This document shows positions 59,124 to 64,000 of a stretch of 64,000 nucleotides of DNA, piece by piece. Made by a program: the position numbers and the translations under genes. The notes under the pieces are model-generated. The model saw only the letters and a list, made by a program, of their open reading frames with translations. It did no database searches and was not told where the DNA came from. The stretch is taken from the NCBI RefSeq assembly GCF_000282335.1, contig NZ_AKJM01000112.1:62001-126000 (forward strand), read 5' to 3'. Source of the DNA: Pseudomonas sp. GM48. Its GTDB lineage: Bacteria; Pseudomonadota; Gammaproteobacteria; Pseudomonadales; Pseudomonadaceae. The stretch's first letter is position 1. Every line of letters begins with the position of its first letter.

Positions 59124-62100
59124 ATGAAAGCAGGTCTGTACCAACCAGATGAATTCAAGGATAACTGCGGTTTCGGCCTGATAGCCCATATGCAGGGCGA
59201 GCCCAGTCATACCCTTTTGCAAACGGCCATTGAGGCCCTGACCTGCATGACCCACCGCGGTGGGATTAATGCCGACGGCAAGACCGGTGACGGTTGCGGT
59301 CTGCTGATTCAAAAACCGGACGTGTTCCTGCGAGCCATCGCCCAGGAAACCTTTGGCGTCGAAATGCCCAGGCAATACGCCGTGGGCATGGTCTTCTTCA
59401 ACCAGGACCCGGTCAAAGCCGAAGCCGCTCGCGAGAACATGAACCGCGAGATCCTGGCCGCCGGCTTGCAGCTGGTCGGCTGGCGCAAAGTGCCGATCGA
59501 CACCAGCGTCCTCGGCCGCCTGGCCCTTGAACGCCTGCCGCAGATCGAGCAAGTGTTCATCGGCGGTGAAGGCCTGAGCGATCAGGACATGGCCGTCAAG
59601 CTGTTCACCTCCCGTCGTCGCTCGTCCGTGGCCAACGCCGCCGACACCGACCACTACGTCTGCAGCTTTTCGCACAAGACCATCATTTACAAAGGCCTGA
59701 TGATGCCGGCGGACTTGACCGCCTTCTATCCGGACCTGAGCGATGAGCGCCTGCAAACTTCGATTTGCGTGTTCCACCAGCGCTTCTCCACCAACACCCT
59801 GCCGAAATGGCCGCTGGCTCAACCGTTCCGCTTCCTGGCGCACAACGGCGAGATCAACACCATCACCGGCAACCGCAACTGGGCCGTGGCCCGTCGCACC
59901 AAGTTCACCAACGATTTGATGGACCTGGAAGAACTCGGCCCGCTGGTCAACCGCGTCGGTTCCGACTCCTCCAGCATGGACAACATGCTGGAGCTGATGG
60001 TGACCGGTGGCATCGACCTGTTCCGTGGCGTGCGGATGATCATTCCGCCCGCGTGGCAGAACGTCGAGACCATGGACCCGGACCTGCGTGCGTTCTACGA
60101 ATACAACTCGATGCACATGGAACCGTGGGACGGCCCGGCCGGCGTGGTAATGACCGATGGTCGCTACGCGGTGTGCCTGCTCGACCGTAACGGTCTGCGT
60201 CCGGCGCGTTGGGTCACTACCAAGAATGGTTTCATCACCCTGGCTTCGGAAATCGGCGTCTGGAACTACCAGCCTGAAGACGTGATCGCCAAGGGCCGTG
60301 TGGGACCTGGCCAGATTTTTGCCGTGGATACCGAAACCGGGCAGATCCTCGACACCGACGCCATCGACAACCGTCTGAAGTCCCGTCATCCGTACAAGCA
60401 ATGGCTGCGCAAGAATGCCCTGCGCATCCAGGCGACCATGGAAGACAACGACCACGGTTCGGCGTTCTACGACGTCGATCAGCTCAAGCAATACATGAAG
60501 ATGTACCAGGTCACGTTCGAAGAGCGCGACCAGGTGCTGCGTCCGCTCGGCGAACAGGGCTACGAAGCCGTGGGCTCGATGGGCGACGATACGCCGATGG
60601 CCGTGCTGTCCCAGCGCGTGCGCACGCCGTACGACTATTTCCGCCAGCAGTTCGCGCAGGTCACCAACCCGCCGATCGACCCGCTGCGTGAAGCCATCGT
60701 CATGTCGCTGGAAATCTGCCTCGGTGCCGAGCGCAACATTTTCCAGGAGTCGCCGGAACACGCTTCACGCGTGATCCTCAGCTCGCCGGTCATTTCCCCG
60801 GCCAAATGGCGCTCGCTGATGAACCTCGATCGTCCGGGTTTCGAACGGGCGATCATCGACCTCAACTACGACGAAAGCATCGGCCTCGAAGCGGCCATCC
60901 GCAACGTCGCCGATCAGGCTGAAGAAGCCGTGCGTTCCGGTCGTACCCAGGTTGTGCTGAGTGATCGTCACATTGCCCCGGGCAAGCTGCCGATCCACGC
61001 TTCCCTGGCCACCGGCGCGGTGCACCACCGCCTGACCGAAAAAGGCCTGCGTTGCGACTCCAACATCCTGGTGGAAACCGCGACCGCTCGCGATCCGCAT
61101 CACTTCGCCGTGTTGATCGGTTTCGGTGCCTCTGCCGTTTACCCGTTCCTGGCCTATGAAGTGCTGGGTGACCTGATCCGTACCGGTGAAGTACTGGGCG
61201 ACCTCTATGAGGTGTTCAAGAACTACCGTAAAGGCATCACCAAGGGCCTGCTCAAGATCCTGTCGAAGATGGGTATCTCGACCATTACTTCGTACCGTGG
61301 TGCGCAGTTGTTCGAGGCCATCGGCCTGTCCGAGGAAGTCTGCAACCTGAGCTTCCGTGGTGTGCCGAGCCGCATCAAGGGTGCGCGTTTCGTCGACATC
61401 GAAGCCGAGCAGAAAGCGCTGGCCAGCGAAGCCTGGAGCCCGCGCAAGCCGATCCAGCAGGGTGGTTTGCTGAAGTTCGTCCACGGTGGCGAATACCACG
61501 CGTACAACCCGGACGTGGTCAACACCTTGCAGGCCGCTGTGCAGCAGGGCGACTACAGCAAGTTCAAGGAATACACGTCGCTGGTGGACAACCGCCCGGT
61601 GTCGATGATCCGTGACCTGCTGAAAGTCAAAACCCTCGACACTCCTTTGGACATGAGCGAAATCGAGCCGCTGGAATCGGTGCTCAAGCGCTTCGACTCC
61701 GCCGGTATCTCCCTGGGCGCCCTGTCACCGGAAGCCCACGAAGCCCTGGCCGAAGCCATGAACCGCCTCGGTGCGCGTTCCAACTCCGGCGAAGGCGGCG
61801 AAGACCCGGCGCGCTACGGCACCATCAAGAGCTCGAAAATCAAGCAGGTCGCGACTGGCCGTTTCGGTGTGACCCCGGAATACCTGGTCAACGCCGAAGT
61901 GCTGCAGATCAAGGTCGCCCAGGGTGCCAAGCCCGGCGAAGGTGGTCAGCTGCCGGGCGGTAAAGTGAACGGTTTGATCGCCAAGCTGCGTTACGCAGTG
62001 CCGGGCGTGACCCTGATTTCGCCGCCGCCGCACCACGACATCTATTCGATCGAAGACTTGTCGCAGCTGATTTTCGACCTGAAACAGGTCAACCCGCAGG

Positions 62101-63569
62101 CACTGGTCTCGGTGAAGCTGGTAGCGGAAGCGGGCGTCGGCACCATCGCCGCCGGTGTGGCCAAGGCCTATGCGGACTTGATCACCATCTCCGGCTACGA
62201 CGGCGGTACCGGTGCATCGCCACTGACCTCGATCAAATACGCGGGCGCTCCGTGGGAACTCGGCCTGGCCGAAACCCACCAGACCCTGCGTGGCAACGAC
62301 TTGCGCGGCAAAGTCCGGGTTCAAACCGACGGCGGCCTGAAAACCGGCCTCGACGTGATCAAGGCAGCGATCCTCGGCGCTGAAAGCTTCGGCTTCGGCA
62401 CCGCGCCAATGATCGCCCTGGGCTGCAAATACCTGCGCATCTGCCACCTGAACAACTGCGCCACCGGCGTCGCGACCCAGAACGAGAAGCTGCGCAAGGA
62501 TCACTACATCGGTACCGTCGACATGGTGGTGAACTTCTTCACCTACGTCGCCGAAGAAACCCGTGAGTGGCTGGCCAAGCTGGGCGTGCGCTCCCTCGAG
62601 GAGCTGATCGGCCGTACTGATCTGCTGGAAGTCCTCGAAGGCCAGACCGCCAAGCAACATCACCTCGACCTGACCCCGTTGCTGGGCAGCGACCACGTGC
62701 CGGCGGACAAGCCACAGTTCTGTGGCGTGGATCGCAACCCGCCGTTCGACAAGGGCCTGCTGGCCGAGAAAATGGTCGCCATGGCTACTTCGGCGATCAA
62801 TGACTTGAGCGGCGCCGAGTTTGATCTGGAAATCTGCAACTGCGACCGTTCCATCGGTGCACGGATCTCCGGTGAAATCGCGCGCAAGCACGGCAACCAG
62901 GGCATGGCCAACGCCCCGATCACCTTCCGCTTCAAGGGCACGGCCGGGCAGAGCTTCGGTGTGTGGAACGCCGGTGGCCTGAACATGTACCTGGAAGGCG
63001 ACGCCAACGACTACGTCGGCAAGGGCATGACCGGCGGCAAGCTGGTGATCGTTCCGCCGAAGGGCAGCGTCTACCGCACTCAGGACAGTGCCATCATCGG
63101 CAACACCTGCCTGTACGGCGCTACCGGCGGCAAGCTGTTTGCTGCCGGCACCGCGGGCGAGCGTTTCGCCGTGCGTAACTCCGGTGCCCACACCGTGGTG
63201 GAAGGCACCGGCGATCACTGCTGCGAGTACATGACCGGTGGTTTCGTCTGCGTGTTGGGCAAGACCGGTTACAACTTCGGCTCTGGCATGACCGGCGGTT
63301 TCGCCTATGTGCTCGACCAGGACAACACCTTCGTTGACCGGGTCAACCACGAACTGGTGGAAATCCAGCGGATCAGCGGCGAGGCGATGGAAGCCTACCG
63401 CAGCCACCTGCAACGCGTGCTGAACGAGTACGTCGAGGAAACCGACAGCGAGTGGGGTCGTGAACTCGCCGAGAACCTCGATGATTACGTGCGTCGTTTC
63501 TGGCTGGTCAAGCCCAAGGCTGCCAACCTGAAGTCGTTGCTTTCCAGCACCCGTGCCAACCCGCAGTGA
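59124..63569 (+). CDS. gltB: Glutamate synthase large subunit
   Basis: A 1481-residue NADPH-GOGAT alpha subunit that transfers glutamine amide nitrogen to 2-oxoglutarate. The nucleophile Cys15 ([11 protein letters not shown]) becomes N-terminal after processing. The order is glutamine amidotransferase, central domain, FMN domain ([12 protein letters not shown]-type region, [13 protein letters not shown]), then the 3Fe-4S cysteines [12 protein letters not shown] and the beta-helix C-terminal domain. ATG 59124 is preferred; GTG 59118 is two codons upstream. It is followed by gltD. Confidence 0.97.
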   Translation: MKAGLYQPDEFKDNCGFGLIAHMQGEPSHTLLQTAIEALTCMTHRGGINADGKTGDGCGLLIQKPDVFLRAIAQETFGVEMPRQYAVGMVFFNQDPVKAEAARENMNREILAAGLQLVGWRKVPIDTSVLGRLALERLPQIEQVFIGGEGLSDQDMAVKLFTSRRRSSVANAADTDHYVCSFSHKTIIYKGLMMPADLTAFYPDLSDERLQTSICVFHQRFSTNTLPKWPLAQPFRFLAHNGEINTITGNRNWAVARRTKFTNDLMDLEELGPLVNRVGSDSSSMDNMLELMVTGGIDLFRGVRMIIPPAWQNVETMDPDLRAFYEYNSMHMEPWDGPAGVVMTDGRYAVCLLDRNGLRPARWVTTKNGFITLASEIGVWNYQPEDVIAKGRVGPGQIFAVDTETGQILDTDAIDNRLKSRHPYKQWLRKNALRIQATMEDNDHGSAFYDVDQLKQYMKMYQVTFEERDQVLRPLGEQGYEAVGSMGDDTPMAVLSQRVRTPYDYFRQQFAQVTNPPIDPLREAIVMSLEICLGAERNIFQESPEHASRVILSSPVISPAKWRSLMNLDRPGFERAIIDLNYDESIGLEAAIRNVADQAEEAVRSGRTQVVLSDRHIAPGKLPIHASLATGAVHHRLTEKGLRCDSNILVETATARDPHHFAVLIGFGASAVYPFLAYEVLGDLIRTGEVLGDLYEVFKNYRKGITKGLLKILSKMGISTITSYRGAQLFEAIGLSEEVCNLSFRGVPSRIKGARFVDIEAEQKALASEAWSPRKPIQQGGLLKFVHGGEYHAYNPDVVNTLQAAVQQGDYSKFKEYTSLVDNRPVSMIRDLLKVKTLDTPLDMSEIEPLESVLKRFDSAGISLGALSPEAHEALAEAMNRLGARSNSGEGGEDPARYGTIKSSKIKQVATGRFGVTPEYLVNAEVLQIKVAQGAKPGEGGQLPGGKVNGLIAKLRYAVPGVTLISPPPHHDIYSIEDLSQLIFDLKQVNPQALVSVKLVAEAGVGTIAAGVAKAYADLITISGYDGGTGASPLTSIKYAGAPWELGLAETHQTLRGNDLRGKVRVQTDGGLKTGLDVIKAAILGAESFGFGTAPMIALGCKYLRICHLNNCATGVATQNEKLRKDHYIGTVDMVVNFFTYVAEETREWLAKLGVRSLEELIGRTDLLEVLEGQTAKQHHLDLTPLLGSDHVPADKPQFCGVDRNPPFDKGLLAEKMVAMATSAINDLSGAEFDLEICNCDRSIGARISGEIARKHGNQGMANAPITFRFKGTAGQSFGVWNAGGLNMYLEGDANDYVGKGMTGGKLVIVPPKGSVYRTQDSAIIGNTCLYGATGGKLFAAGTAGERFAVRNSGAHTVVEGTGDHCCEYMTGGFVCVLGKTGYNFGSGMTGGFAYVLDQDNTFVDRVNHELVEIQRISGEAMEAYRSHLQRVLNEYVEETDSEWGRELAENLDDYVRRFWLVKPKAANLKSLLSSTRANPQ

Positions 63570-63592
63570 TATGCGCCTGAAGAGTTTGATGA

Positions 63593-64000
<408 letters not shown>

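Overview
This is an ordinary, gap-free stretch of a Pseudomonas chromosome, most likely a member of the P. fluorescens group. The evidence is the gene order (hut - opgGH - tat - ubi - pha - hslVU - argS - priA - rpmE - maeB - ponA - pilMNOPQ - aroKB - gltBD), which follows the conserved Pseudomonas layout. A dense set of REP doublets with the core GGGAGCGGGCTTGCTCGC is also typical of that group. I see no prophage, insertion sequence, integrase, CRISPR array, tRNA or rRNA.

Layout. 1-9960: end of a histidine-utilisation (hut) operon on the + strand. It holds the tail of an NCS1 permease, the hutXWV ABC importer, a divergent histidase paralogue, the canonical histidase hutH, permease hutT, hutI and hutG. 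Together they import histidine or urocanate and degrade it to glutamate. 10211-13739: an orphan choline/betaine-type binding protein, an esterase, proline iminopeptidase and dtd. 14061-18438: opgGH, which make osmoregulated periplasmic glucans. 18731-21365: a complete polar amino-acid ABC importer. 21520-29725 (- strand): a chemoreceptor, rsmE, tatABC, hisI-hisE and ubiE-ubiJ-ubiB. 29881-37016: the medium-chain polyhydroxyalkanoate locus, with phasins phaI/phaF on + converging on phaC1-phaZ-phaC2-phaD on -. 37275-44864 (- strand): DUF971 protein, hslVU, a SPOR protein, argS and priA. 45153-47646 (+): rpmE, a secreted nuclease-like protein and malic enzyme. 47887-50328 (-): ponA, divergent from 50543-58775 (+): pilMNOPQ, aroK, aroB and a DamX-like SPOR ATPase. 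59124-64000 (+): gltB and the start of gltD.

The parts that deserve a second look are not new gene clusters. (a) The first histidase paralogue has lost exactly the Ala-Ser-Gly triad that forms the MIO cofactor, together with a catalytic Tyr, yet sits intact in the operon. (b) Fifteen REP doublets fall into two classes whose spacers, not just their arms, are homologous, so whole units have been copied. (c) A 131-bp palindrome of a different family separates the chemoreceptor and rsmE genes. (d) The rpmE terminator hairpin lies inside the signal-peptide codons of the next gene. (e) A 43-bp dyad lies in the phaC1 leader. (f) All three binding-protein genes are followed at once by a hairpin or REP doublet.
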